From CAZJRB01 sp964547995 (GTDB lineage: Bacteria; Planctomycetota; Planctomycetia; Pirellulales; Thermoguttaceae), in NCBI GenBank assembly GCA_964547995.1, contig CAZJRB010000118.1:1-22570 (forward strand): a stretch of 22,570 bases of DNA. Reading direction: 5' to 3'. Numbering within the stretch: the stretch's first letter is position 1; each line of letters starts with the position of its first letter. Under the pieces are notes generated by a model, which had not been told where the DNA came from, made no database searches, and saw nothing but the letters and a program-made list of their open reading frames with translations. The translations under genes and the position numbers were made by a program. Below are positions 1-6,927 of this stretch, in pieces.

Positions 1-50
1 CACGCATCAAACTCAAAAAACTCTACCCGTCAATTCAGGCTTGAAGAGGC

Positions 51-225
51 ACTAGTTGGGCAGCGCCACTTTCACCTAATCAAGCACGATTAAGTGTTGA
101 TCTCAAAATAAGTTACAGTTGGACCGTTGGTTTCCCGGCAAAATGGGAAGCATTTCGTCGTAAGTCGAAACGGATTCAGAAGTTAACAATGCTATCACTG
201 CCCAAAGTGGCGCTGCCCAACTAGT
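51..225. repeat. 175-bp element with perfect 22-bp terminal inverted repeats
   Basis: The segment 51-72 (starting ACTAGTTGGGCAGC) is the exact reverse complement of 204-225. The 131-bp interior is AT-richer than the neighbouring genes and has no plausible ORF. A short non-coding segment between perfect terminal inverted repeats resembles a MITE or a remnant of an IS end pair. No clear target-site duplication is visible and no second copy is in the window, so mobility is inference. Confidence 0.7.
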
Positions 226-320
226 CTCAGGGTTCGCAACTGCAGCGAGCCCAAAGCCGATTCAGGCTGATCATACCAACCATCTTACCAGGTCGCCCCT
301 ATGATGGTCCACCGAATTTT

Positions 321-404
321 AAGGTGAGCGGCAGGTGAAGTTCTCCCCGTAGCCACCGTCTGGCGACGGTGGCTACGGATAAATTCTTTTTTGCCGCTCG
401 CCTT
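321..404. repeat. Two-level palindromic element, copy 1
   Basis: The inner stem pairs 347-360 (CCGTAGCCACCGTC) with 365-378 perfectly across a 4-nt loop. An outer imperfect stem pairs 321-335 (AAGGTGAGCGGCA...) with 391-404. The reverse complement of this element matches the segment 22441-22488 near the right edge (shared GAGCGGC, AGAATTTA, CCGTAGCCAC and CAGACGGTGG in the same order), so it is a dispersed family. It lies downstream of the LysE-type gene and could also act as a transcript-end hairpin. Confidence 0.65.
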
Positions 405-508
405 ACAGCCCTTGTGGGTGGCACATGGCTCGTGCCTTCCCGCCCGCCGGTGGTCATTATACACCAAACCCAGCCGCCGTAAAACCGGCCCGTGAGGCTT
501 GCGACTAC

Positions 509-1174
509 TTATCCAAACAAGGCGATCCCGGCATCGTACAGAAATTTGCCACCGAAGAAAACAAGAAGCGTCCCGCAGACGACGAGCACGATCTGTTGGA
601 TGCGATCGCCGAATATCTCAGTGCCCTTGTGGCTTGCAAAAGAAAGAGTTTCCAACCAGACCAGATCGCACAGCCAGTGGATGACCGCAAAGAGCACGAA
701 TGCCATAATCCCCAATTCGACGGCCTCAGTGGCAAGTGCCAAACCGACAGTCATCCACCAGATCAGGAAGTATGGGTTGGCAGCGGAAAGGACTACTCCC
801 GTCCAAAACGGGTGCCTTTGATTCGAGATTTCCGTTGCAACCATCGGCTTGCGGACGGTCATCAACAACTGAAGTCCCATCAACAGAAGAACGACGCCTC
901 CCGCCAGCCCGATGCCGATCCTGATAGCTTCGAGGACGGTGTGCTCTGCTGCTGTGTTTTCGGGCTGATCAACGTCGGGAAGTTGAAAAAGTCTGCCGGC
1001 CCCCGTTACGATGACCACCATCAAAGGAAATTCGATGGCGGCATGGCCGAGAGCAATGAGTGCCCCTGCATGGCGGGAACGAGTGCCCGCTGCAAGGGTC
1101 GCAGCAGTCATCGGTCCCGGCGCCAACACACCCGAAAGCGAGATTGCGGTTGCCATGACGAGGAACGTAATCAA
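509..1174 (-). CDS. LysE/RhtB-family amino-acid exporter
   Basis: A 221-residue, strongly hydrophobic protein with about six predicted membrane spans, the normal size for LysE/RhtB exporters, which move amino acids or related small molecules out across the inner membrane. The N-terminus has the family pattern: a first helix running into an APGP motif (residues 18-21), then a GxxxALGHAxxE-like stretch. A second hallmark is the NPYF segment near residue 133. The proposed start is a TTG at 1174, because it places the first helix as in the family and has GGGAG about 10 nt upstream; an ATG at 1156 would cut into that helix. The next gene on this strand ends 230 bp upstream, so it is probably its own transcription unit. 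Substrate cannot be read from the sequence. Confidence 0.82.
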   Translation of the reverse strand: MITFLVMATAISLSGVLAPGPMTAATLAAGTRSRHAGALIALGHAAIEFPLMVVIVTGAGRLFQLPDVDQPENTAAEHTVLEAIRIGIGLAGGVVLLLMGLQLLMTVRKPMVATEISNQRHPFWTGVVLSAANPYFLIWWMTVGLALATEAVELGIMAFVLFAVIHWLCDLVWLETLSFASHKGTEIFGDRIQQIVLVVCGTLLVFFGGKFLYDAGIALFG

Positions 1175-1403
1175 GCTCAGGTATCTCCCTATTTGACCGC
1201 AACCCGCTTCTGCGGATTACAAACTCTCAGCGAGCAACTCGAAGAACGACCGGGGATGAGCGCACGTCAAGCACCCAGCCGGCGCCTCTCAAAACAACCG
1301 CTCCTTACCGCCATGATACCACGAATCCGGCACTCCGCAACCAAACATCCGTACCGGCTGCGGGCGGCGGGTGCTGGTTGCCGGTTCGGCGGGTTTGCTT
1401 TGA

Positions 1404-2960
1404 TCACGCCTCTTCGATCAGCTCGAGCTTCAACCGCTCGCACAGCTCGGCCACGGGCGCCTTCAGGTCGCCGTAGAAGGTGACGCGGTGCCAGCCCATG
1501 GCCCAGTTCTCGGTGAGCTTCTCGATGTCGCCCTTGACGATCCCTTCGAGCTTGGTGCGGCAGGCCATGTCGCTCGGGTTGTTGCCGTCGCTCTTAGCCT
1601 GGTGGAAGAGCACCTGCTTCGAGCCGGGGTTGATCTCGAGCGTGGTGGTCATATAGCCGGCCGGCAGCAGCGACTGGAGCGCGGCCCCCTTGCGGTCTTC
1701 CGAGTGGTCGCGGATCCGATAGGGGTTCGACGCTCCGTCGGGCCCGAACGGCTTGGTCATCGCCACGCAATGGGCGTAGATGATGTGGTTCTTCGAGGTG
1801 TCCATCACCGGATCGGAGATATAGCCGGGCCGCCCGACGAGCGCGCCCATCGTGGCCATGGTGATGGCCGACATCTGGTCGGCCTCGCAGCCGCCGACCA
1901 TCCCGTCGTTGTTCAGTTGGCTGAAGCCGAGGCACGGATAGGCCTCCATGTGGCCGCCGTAGAACCCGCCGAGGCAGTTGATGCTGATGCCCCGGGCGCC
2001 GTGCTTGTCGATCAGGTTTTTCATGGCCACGTACATGGTGCCCGATCGCTCGATCTCCTCGCGTGTCGGCTCGACGACCTCCTTGGCCGCCTTGATCCAG
2101 CGGTCGGCGAACGCCTTGCCGGCGTTTTGGTCGGCTTCTTTGTAGGCCGCCGACAATTCCTTGAACCCGATGGGAAGGAAGGTCACGCCGGTGACCTGCT
2201 GGGCCGCTTTGCGAAAGCCGTCGCCGCCCCAGCCGCCGCCGACCACCAGGAGCTTCGTTTCTTTGAGCTGCTTCAGCGCCTTGTCGAAGTCCGGCGTGGC
2301 GACCTTGTCCTCCGTGCAGGTCCAGTCGGCGTCACCGGGCGTCCGCTTGCGCCGGGTGGCGCGAAACGCGGCGGCCACCTCCGCGGCGCTCTTCCCCTGC
2401 TTCAGCAACGCGAATTGCTTCGCCGAGGCGACGATGTCCTGGTCGTTCGACGAGCTGACCCAGTCGACCGGCTTGCCCGAGTGCATGATCTGGGCGTGCT
2501 TGACCAGAAACAGCCCCGACCCGCCGAACAGGTTGTCGACCAGCAGCGACGGTTTGCCCGTCGTACAGAGCTTGACGATGTTGTTTCGCCACCCGAGCCC
2601 CTGGACGCAGACCAGATAGCCGTCCACCTCGGCGTCGCCCTTGAGCACTTCGTCCGAGTCCTTCGGCTTGTCCATGACCTTGGTGATAAGGAATTCCACC
2701 TCCGGGCAGCCCTTGGTAAGCACATCGATCACCTGCTTTCGCCGGGCGTCGAAGTCGTAGCCGATGTTGGGCCAGATCGGTTTGTTGTTGGTCGTTTCGC
2801 AGAAGACCAGGCGGATTTTCGGACGGCCGCCGGCCGCTTCGCCCGCACGGGCCGCCCGGGGGCCGAGCAACATGCCGCCCGCCGCACATCCGGCACACGC
2901 CGCGCAGCCGGAAAGAAACCGCCGCCGAGAACAAAGCTGAGTGCTGGAAGACCGATTCAT
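1404..2960 (-). CDS. Tat-exported L-fucose/L-arabinose isomerase-like protein
   Basis: 518 residues from the ATG at 2960, chosen because AAGGAG lies just upstream and because it starts directly at a twin-arginine signal (SRRRFLSG at residues 11-18, then a Cys/Ala/Gly-rich hydrophobic stretch to AARA). The mature part looks like the FucI/AraA fold: an N-terminal Rossmann-like region, a Gly-rich VVGGGWGGDG at 239-248, and a C-terminal region with CEADQMSAITM (358-368, compare the acidic CExD...GAlTM metal-site segment of fucose isomerases) and HRVTFYGD (491-498). Cytoplasmic sugar isomerases do not normally carry Tat signals, so this is an exported relative, and its activity is uncertain. The haem-protein gene lies 283 bp upstream on the same strand with repeats in between. 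Confidence 0.72.
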   Translation of the reverse strand: MNRSSSTQLCSRRRFLSGCAACAGCAAGGMLLGPRAARAGEAAGGRPKIRLVFCETTNNKPIWPNIGYDFDARRKQVIDVLTKGCPEVEFLITKVMDKPKDSDEVLKGDAEVDGYLVCVQGLGWRNNIVKLCTTGKPSLLVDNLFGGSGLFLVKHAQIMHSGKPVDWVSSSNDQDIVASAKQFALLKQGKSAAEVAAAFRATRRKRTPGDADWTCTEDKVATPDFDKALKQLKETKLLVVGGGWGGDGFRKAAQQVTGVTFLPIGFKELSAAYKEADQNAGKAFADRWIKAAKEVVEPTREEIERSGTMYVAMKNLIDKHGARGISINCLGGFYGGHMEAYPCLGFSQLNNDGMVGGCEADQMSAITMATMGALVGRPGYISDPVMDTSKNHIIYAHCVAMTKPFGPDGASNPYRIRDHSEDRKGAALQSLLPAGYMTTTLEINPGSKQVLFHQAKSDGNNPSDMACRTKLEGIVKGDIEKLTENWAMGWHRVTFYGDLKAPVAELCERLKLELIEEA

Positions 2961-3074
2961 GGAGTGCTCCTTTGCAGGAAAGTGCGTGAATTGGCGAGTC
3001 TTGCGAATATGCCCGGTATTATACTCGCTTCTACGAGAACATGCACGTACCCCCAACGCCCGGCCGTTGGGGCC

Positions 3075-3159
3075 ATAAAGCCGCGACCGTTGGTCGCGCC
3101 GACGGGTGCCGGGAACGGTTTTGGGGAACGCGGGGCGCGACCAACGGTCGCGGCTTTAT
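3075..3159. repeat. GCGACC inverted-repeat element, copy 1 (35-nt loop)
   Basis: The arms 3075-3099 and 3135-3159 are perfect 25-nt reverse complements, beginning ATAAAGCCGCGACC. Each arm is itself a near-palindrome (GCGACC, 3 nt, GGTCGC). Two further copies with the same arms are at 6751-6862 and 13345-13500. It lies between two minus-strand genes. A stem this strong in RNA could affect transcript ends or stability, but no T-run follows it on either strand. Confidence 0.85.
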
Positions 3160-3191
3160 ATCGTGTGGCATCCGTACTTGCCGAAGCTCGT

Positions 3192-3223
3192 GTGGGCCGG
3201 CGCTCCGCTTGTCCCACCCTACA
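3192..3223. repeat. Solitary arm of the GTGGGCCGGCGC repeat
   Basis: These 32 bases match 11291-11322 with one mismatch. At 11252-11322 the same sequence is the right arm of a complete hairpin, but here no partner arm is present. It starts 32 bp after the GCGACC element, so the 283-bp gap between the isomerase-like gene and the haem-protein gene is largely made of repeats. Confidence 0.75.
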
Positions 3224-3243
3224 GCTTGTCAAACCCTGCAGCC

Positions 3244-4788
3244 CTACGGCGGCGCCTCGGGGACGTCACACGTCTCGCACGTCGGGCACGCCCCGGGCAT
3301 GTCCATTCGGGGACGGGCCTTGAGCATCTCCCGGATCGGCTTGAACACGGCAAGAATCTTCTGGTAATCGGGGTCGTCCTTCGACGCGAAAACCGCCCGG
3401 CCGCACGCTTCCGTGCCGCCGGCTGATTTCGCCAGCGGGGCCAGAAGGAAGTTGTTGTTCTCCGGCTTGAGAATCCGGGTGTAGAACGTCCGCGGGATGC
3501 CCTTCGTGTGGCACGATGCGCACCGCCGTGCGGAAACCTTCTTCAGCACCACCGCCAGCTCCGGCGGCAGCATCCGCCGGCAGCCCATCCGGTCGCGATG
3601 GTTCGACGCCGACGTCGGATAATACGGCACGTTCAGGTCGATCCACGCCATCACCCGCCGCCGGCCGGCCGGGTCGATCTTCACGCGCCGCTTGCCGTCT
3701 TGGTCCGGGTGGCCGCTGAGGATAATCTCGGCCAGCTTGCTCGCCGGCGAGCCCCAGGCCTTCGGCTTGATTTCGAGGATATTGTATTCCGAGCCGTTGA
3801 TCGACGAGATCCAGCTCGTGTACGGGCTGCGGCCCTCGCCGCGGCTGGAAACCCGAACGCCGTGGACCTCGGGACGCAACTCGCCGAGCGTTCCCTTCCG
3901 CGCGAGAATGTCGTACGAGACGTTGAAGAAATCGGTCATGTCGCCGCTCAGGTCGACTTGGCCGTCCATCTTCCGCTCGTTGTGGCACTCGACACAATAC
4001 CGGTCGAGCACCGGCTGGACGATCGCCGGGTAGCTGAACCCGCCCAGTCCCCACTCGGGCGGCGCGAGTTCCTGGGGCGTCTGGCCGAGGAACCGCGGGG
4101 CAAGGTGCGGGCGGATCGCCGCGTCGGTCCGATCGGCATGGCACCCGACGCAACCCTGCCGCTCACCCGGCATCAGGTGCGTGAACGTCCGCATCCGCTG
4201 CACGGCCCGGCCCTCGGCGTCAATCGCCATGAAGTAGATCGGCACCTCGGCCGGGACCTTGAAACAGGCCGAGCCGTCGTCGGCCACCTCGGCGTAGCCC
4301 CAGACCTTTTTCGGCGCGTAGGTCGCCCCGCACGAAACCAGCGGAAACTGGTAGCCGAACGCCGTGTTGGCCGCGTACCCCTTGCCGGTCGGCACCTGGT
4401 GCATCAGCGGGGTGAACACGCTCTTCTCGATCTCCTGGACAACGCAGATCTGCTTGATCTCGCCGCGCTTCACGTGCGGCCCGAGCCCGTAGTAAACGTC
4501 CTGCAACTGAATGGTCGCCCACGGCTCGGCCGCTTCCCGCGGGAGCGACGACGGCATAACCGGCGGGCACTCGGTCGCGCAAACCGGCCGCGGGCTGTAG
4601 AAACCCATGCCGCCGGCCGGACGGAGCAGGACGGCCTTGTCTGTGCCGTCGTAGTCGCGGAGTTCGAGCGTGCCGCCCCGCGAAACCAGGTAGTGCTGCT
4701 GGTCGATCGGATACGGCGTTTCGTACGGCCCGTTGAGCCCGTTGCCGAACACGCCGCCGACGCGGTAGATATCGACCTCCGGCGTCAC
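3244..4788 (-). CDS. HzsA-like multihaem protein, C-terminal part (after probable frameshift)
   Basis: Up to 514 residues, continuing the protein encoded at 4785-6200. The N-terminal part resembles the middle domain of hydrazine synthase alpha (VTPEVDIYRVGGVFG..., FYSPRPVC). Three CxxCH haem c sites follow: CVGCH (213-217), CVECH (265-269) and CASCH (423-427), with a Cys-rich tail (CPTCETC, 501-507). Proteins of this type are exported and probably act in periplasmic electron transfer; the substrate is unknown and similarity to HzsA does not imply anammox. A GTG at 4788 overlaps the upstream stop as GTGA, which could allow coupled re-initiation. However, this frame reads on upstream to 4862 as GSCRGGVCIIDRSRGANAK, the expected continuation of the protein, so I regard it as one gene broken by a one-base deletion or sequencing error. 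Confidence 0.75.
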   Translation of the reverse strand: MTPEVDIYRVGGVFGNGLNGPYETPYPIDQQHYLVSRGGTLELRDYDGTDKAVLLRPAGGMGFYSPRPVCATECPPVMPSSLPREAAEPWATIQLQDVYYGLGPHVKRGEIKQICVVQEIEKSVFTPLMHQVPTGKGYAANTAFGYQFPLVSCGATYAPKKVWGYAEVADDGSACFKVPAEVPIYFMAIDAEGRAVQRMRTFTHLMPGERQGCVGCHADRTDAAIRPHLAPRFLGQTPQELAPPEWGLGGFSYPAIVQPVLDRYCVECHNERKMDGQVDLSGDMTDFFNVSYDILARKGTLGELRPEVHGVRVSSRGEGRSPYTSWISSINGSEYNILEIKPKAWGSPASKLAEIILSGHPDQDGKRRVKIDPAGRRRVMAWIDLNVPYYPTSASNHRDRMGCRRMLPPELAVVLKKVSARRCASCHTKGIPRTFYTRILKPENNNFLLAPLAKSAGGTEACGRAVFASKDDPDYQKILAVFKPIREMLKARPRMDMPGACPTCETCDVPEAPP

Positions 4789-6200
4789 GTTGCGGACGGC
4801 CTCTTTGGCGTTGGCCCCGCGGCTGCGGTCGATGATGCAGACCCCGCCGCGGCACGAGCCTTGTGGTTAGTCGCAAGGCACAAAATCTCGTCGGTGCCGG
4901 GGATCGGTTGGGCCTCCATGAACGTACCCGGGGCCAGCACCCGGTTGCCGTAATAGCCCGAAAGCCCGGTGCCGTCGGGATTGATCGACCAGAGACTCTG
5001 GATCGGGCACGCCGCCTTGTCGACGTATTCCCAGCGGGTGTAGATGATCCGCCCGTCGTTTAAGACCGACGGTGTAAAATCCATCAGGTAGTTCGACGAG
5101 AGCCGCTTTTGGTTCTTGCCGTCGCGGTCCATGCGGTACAGCACCGGCGAGGTCGTCACAAAGCAATATGCGTAGGCCGGTTTGCGGTCGGAGAGAAACG
5201 CGATGCCCCCGTCGGGCAGCCAGCAGGCGTTCAGGTTGTTGTGCCGGCCGAAGGTCAGTTGCGTCAGATTGCTGCCGTCGACGTTGCAGCGCCAGATCTG
5301 GTAGTTGTTGTCCGAGTTGGTGCGGTCGACCTCTTCGAGCATCCGGTTCGGCCGGAGCATTTGCCCCCCGCCGCGCTTCCACGAGAAGACGACCTCGCGG
5401 CCGTCGTACGACAGGTCGCAGTCGATGATCATGCCCTCGGGCGACGCGACGATTTCTCGCAACTCGTCGCCGTCGCGGCCGGGCTCGTAGATACATAGTC
5501 CGCCGCCGGGCGAAAACCCCTCGGCATGGTAAACGTAGACGTGCGACAGCCGCAGCGGCTTCCGCTTGATGACCAGTAGCTTCTTGAAGCCGAAATCGCC
5601 GTCGATCAGTTTCTCTTTCAGCTTGCTCGGCGGCGGCAGAAACTTTCCGAGCTGCTTGTCGCTCGGACTGGTCGCGTAGACGGCGATTTCCGAAGCCCCG
5701 GGATTGTACGGGCCGTGGGAGTTGAGAAACTTCAGCGTCAGCTTGCGGGCTTTCGTCTTCGCGATCTTGATCCGCTGCGGGCCGTGGACCATTTTGAAAG
5801 CGCCTTTGGCGATCGGCGTTTTGGCGTCGTCGGCATAGACTTCATAGTCCTTGAAGCATTCGGCCAGCACCTGCCCGGTCCGGCCGAAGTAGACGACCTC
5901 GGCCACGTCGATCGCCGCGGGCCACTCAAGCGTAAACGTGCCCTGATCGCCGACCTTCTGCCTGTGGATGCACCACGCCTGGCGTTCGTCCTGCTTGCAC
6001 TCGGCGTCGGGGATATTCCCATCAACGGCAAACTTCGCCAGGTACCGCCCGTCATACTCCGAAGACGCCGAGACCGTCGCCTTCGGCGCAAGGTTCTCCA
6101 CGGTGGCGGCCTTGATGTCCCGGGCAACGCTCGCCGACAAAACACAGCAAGCCGCGAGCACGGCACCGATACGCGCGTGTCGACAGTTTTGGAACCTCAT
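4785..6200 (-). CDS. Discoidin/PD40-propeller N-terminal part of HzsA-like protein
   Basis: 471 residues from the ATG at 6200, supported by GGGAGGA about 9 nt upstream and by the signal peptide that starts there (MRFQNCRHARIGAVL...SASVA). Domains in order: a discoidin (F5/8 C-like) domain at about residues 35-175 (NLAPKATVSASSEYDG..., ending ...GASEIAVYA), then TolB/PD40-type propeller blades from about 215 (DLSYDGREVVFSWKR, QIWRCNVDGSNLTQLT, VLYRMDRDGKNQKRLS, LWSINPDGTGL). The sequence stays family-like up to LATNHK (codons ending near 4862). It then becomes an Ala/Ser/Pro-rich nonsense tail that stops at 4785, while the neighbouring frame carries the expected sequence. A full protein of about 980 residues would result from restoring one base. 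It is exported and probably periplasmic or cell-surface. Confidence 0.75.
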   Translation of the reverse strand: MRFQNCRHARIGAVLAACCVLSASVARDIKAATVENLAPKATVSASSEYDGRYLAKFAVDGNIPDAECKQDERQAWCIHRQKVGDQGTFTLEWPAAIDVAEVVYFGRTGQVLAECFKDYEVYADDAKTPIAKGAFKMVHGPQRIKIAKTKARKLTLKFLNSHGPYNPGASEIAVYATSPSDKQLGKFLPPPSKLKEKLIDGDFGFKKLLVIKRKPLRLSHVYVYHAEGFSPGGGLCIYEPGRDGDELREIVASPEGMIIDCDLSYDGREVVFSWKRGGGQMLRPNRMLEEVDRTNSDNNYQIWRCNVDGSNLTQLTFGRHNNLNACWLPDGGIAFLSDRKPAYAYCFVTTSPVLYRMDRDGKNQKRLSSNYLMDFTPSVLNDGRIIYTRWEYVDKAACPIQSLWSINPDGTGLSGYYGNRVLAPGTFMEAQPIPGTDEILCLATNHKARAAAGSASSTAAAGPTPKRPSAT

Positions 6201-6258
6201 GGGCCATCCTCCCTCTCGGAATTTCGGGCGTATATCGTCATACAATGCATCATAGTCT

Positions 6259-6489
6259 ATGGCCCGGGTGAAAACAACTCCAAGAAAAGTAACGGCTGTT
6301 CCGCAGCGACATCATCAAGCCGAGGTCGTCGGCTGCGACGCGCCGCCGCCCGGCGCGGGCGACAGCACTACCGCCGGAGTGGCACTCGCGCTGGTATCCG
6401 GCGCAACACTCCCGGAAGCTGCGCTGGTCGGCAACCTCGTCCAGGCCCTGGGAGGAGTTTTCCGGGCTCTTTGCACCACCCGGCGAACC
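6259..6489 (+). pseudogene. Remnant of a PfkB-family kinase C-terminus
   Basis: The frame starting at 6259 reads PPPGAGDSTTAGVALALVS at 6343-6399, followed by GATLPEAALVGNLVQA. This is the PfkB signature: the anion-hole/catalytic-base motif GAGDS and the helix after it, ending in the usual GNLVA-like segment. A degraded LCTTRRT may correspond to the LGTTGT that normally follows. Nothing upstream in any frame encodes the rest of a roughly 300-residue sugar kinase; a stop precedes the frame at 6253 and the 5' end of the opposite gene follows. I read it as a leftover 3' end of a deleted ribokinase/adenosine-kinase-like gene. The alternative, a new 96-residue protein, is unlikely. Confidence 0.55.
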
Positions 6490-6589
6490 GTGTACAATAC
6501 CAAGCATTCCGCGCTACACCGCAGGGTCGATGTTGAAGCGTTTTTGTGACTCCTGTAGTTGAAACGACTTGTGAGTGGATCTAAGGTAA

Positions 6590-6724
6590 TTGAGGCCGTC
6601 CGGGAATTCGACCCTGTAGGGAACGCCCTCTGTGGCGTTCCGCAGATGGATCGTTGCCCAAAAGGAACGGCACAGAGGCCGTTCCCCTACAGTGATTTCG
6701 GTCTGCAATTCCCGGACACCTTCA
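6590..6724. mobile_element. 135-bp MITE-like palindromic element, copy 1
   Basis: Identical over all 135 bases to 22056-22190. The ends form an imperfect terminal inverted repeat (GTCCGGGAATT at the left, AATTCCCGGAC at the right). Inside, CTGTAGGGAACGCCCTCTGTG pairs with a near-complementary segment on the right, so the element folds on itself. GTAATT occurs at 6586-6591 and again at 6726-6731, a possible target duplication. A 64-residue frame across it is an artefact of the palindrome. There is no transposase, so movement would need one supplied in trans. Confidence 0.8.
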
Positions 6725-6750
6725 AGTAATTTCGATTGTCGACCGGCATG

Positions 6751-6862
6751 TAAAGCCGCGACCAGTGGTCGCGGGAACGGGCGTTGCCGCGCTGGGGGCG
6801 GTCAACTTCACGCGTAGAAATGACAATTGCCGCTGCGATGCGCGACCACCGGTCGCGGCTTT
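6751..6862. repeat. GCGACC inverted-repeat element, copy 2 (67-nt loop)
   Basis: The left arm (TAAAGCCGCGACCAGTGGTC, from 6751) and the right arm (6841-6862) are complementary with one mismatch. The arms match those of the copies at 3075-3159 and 13345-13500, but the loop sequence does not. It ends 65 bp before the PQQ-propeller start codon, so its hairpin may fall in the leader RNA or overlap the promoter of that gene. Confidence 0.85.
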
Positions 6863-6927
6863 GCAAGTGCGAAATCAGCCGTTATAACAATCGCAACCCT
6901 GCGCAGTAATATTGAAAGGGCTATGAC

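Larger units (their letters stand above)
1..508. other. Gene-free left edge with two palindromic elements
   Basis: No reading frame here has recognisable protein features. The content is an inverted-repeat element at 51-225 and a hairpin element at 321-404. The LysE-type gene ends at 509, so this is its downstream region. The short frames that cross the hairpins are low-complexity and overlap the palindromes. Confidence 0.6.
6201..6927. other. 727-bp divergent gap built of gene relic and repeats
   Basis: This gap separates the minus-strand haem-protein gene from the plus-strand PQQ-propeller gene. It holds a PfkB-kinase remnant (6259-6489), the identical 135-bp element (6590-6724) and a GCGACC element (6751-6862). 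The promoters of both flanking genes must lie here, but no convincing -35/-10 pair stands out close to either start. Confidence 0.6.

Noticed and set aside
425..1483. Plus-strand frame of 352 codons opposite the LysE-type gene
   Set aside because: The minus-strand frame encodes a clear LysE membrane protein; the plus-strand reading is polar, motif-free and runs through two unrelated regions.
3075..3159. Short repeats as a CRISPR array
   Set aside because: The repeats are inverted pairs at dispersed sites, with no regular direct-repeat/spacer pattern and no cas genes.
1488..3323. Long plus-strand frame of 611 codons opposite the isomerase-like gene
   Set aside because: The composition is Arg/Ala/His/Asp-rich shadow sequence without domains. 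The opposite strand has a signal peptide, a ribosome binding site and family motifs.
4785..4788. GTGA stop/start overlap as evidence for two separate coupled genes
   Set aside because: The downstream frame remains family-like upstream of the GTG as far as about 4862, which favours one frameshifted gene. Kept as an alternative in the feature notes.
6471..6498. TTGCAC, 16 nt, TACAAT as a plus-strand promoter
   Set aside because: The -10 is good but the -35 is poor. It lies inside the kinase remnant and 430 bp from the next gene, with two repeat elements in between.
6514..6708. Small protein of 64 codons, with a similar one at 21983-22174
   Set aside because: Both frames exist only because the identical 135-bp palindromic element is open in that frame; outside the element the sequences diverge and no ribosome binding site is seen.
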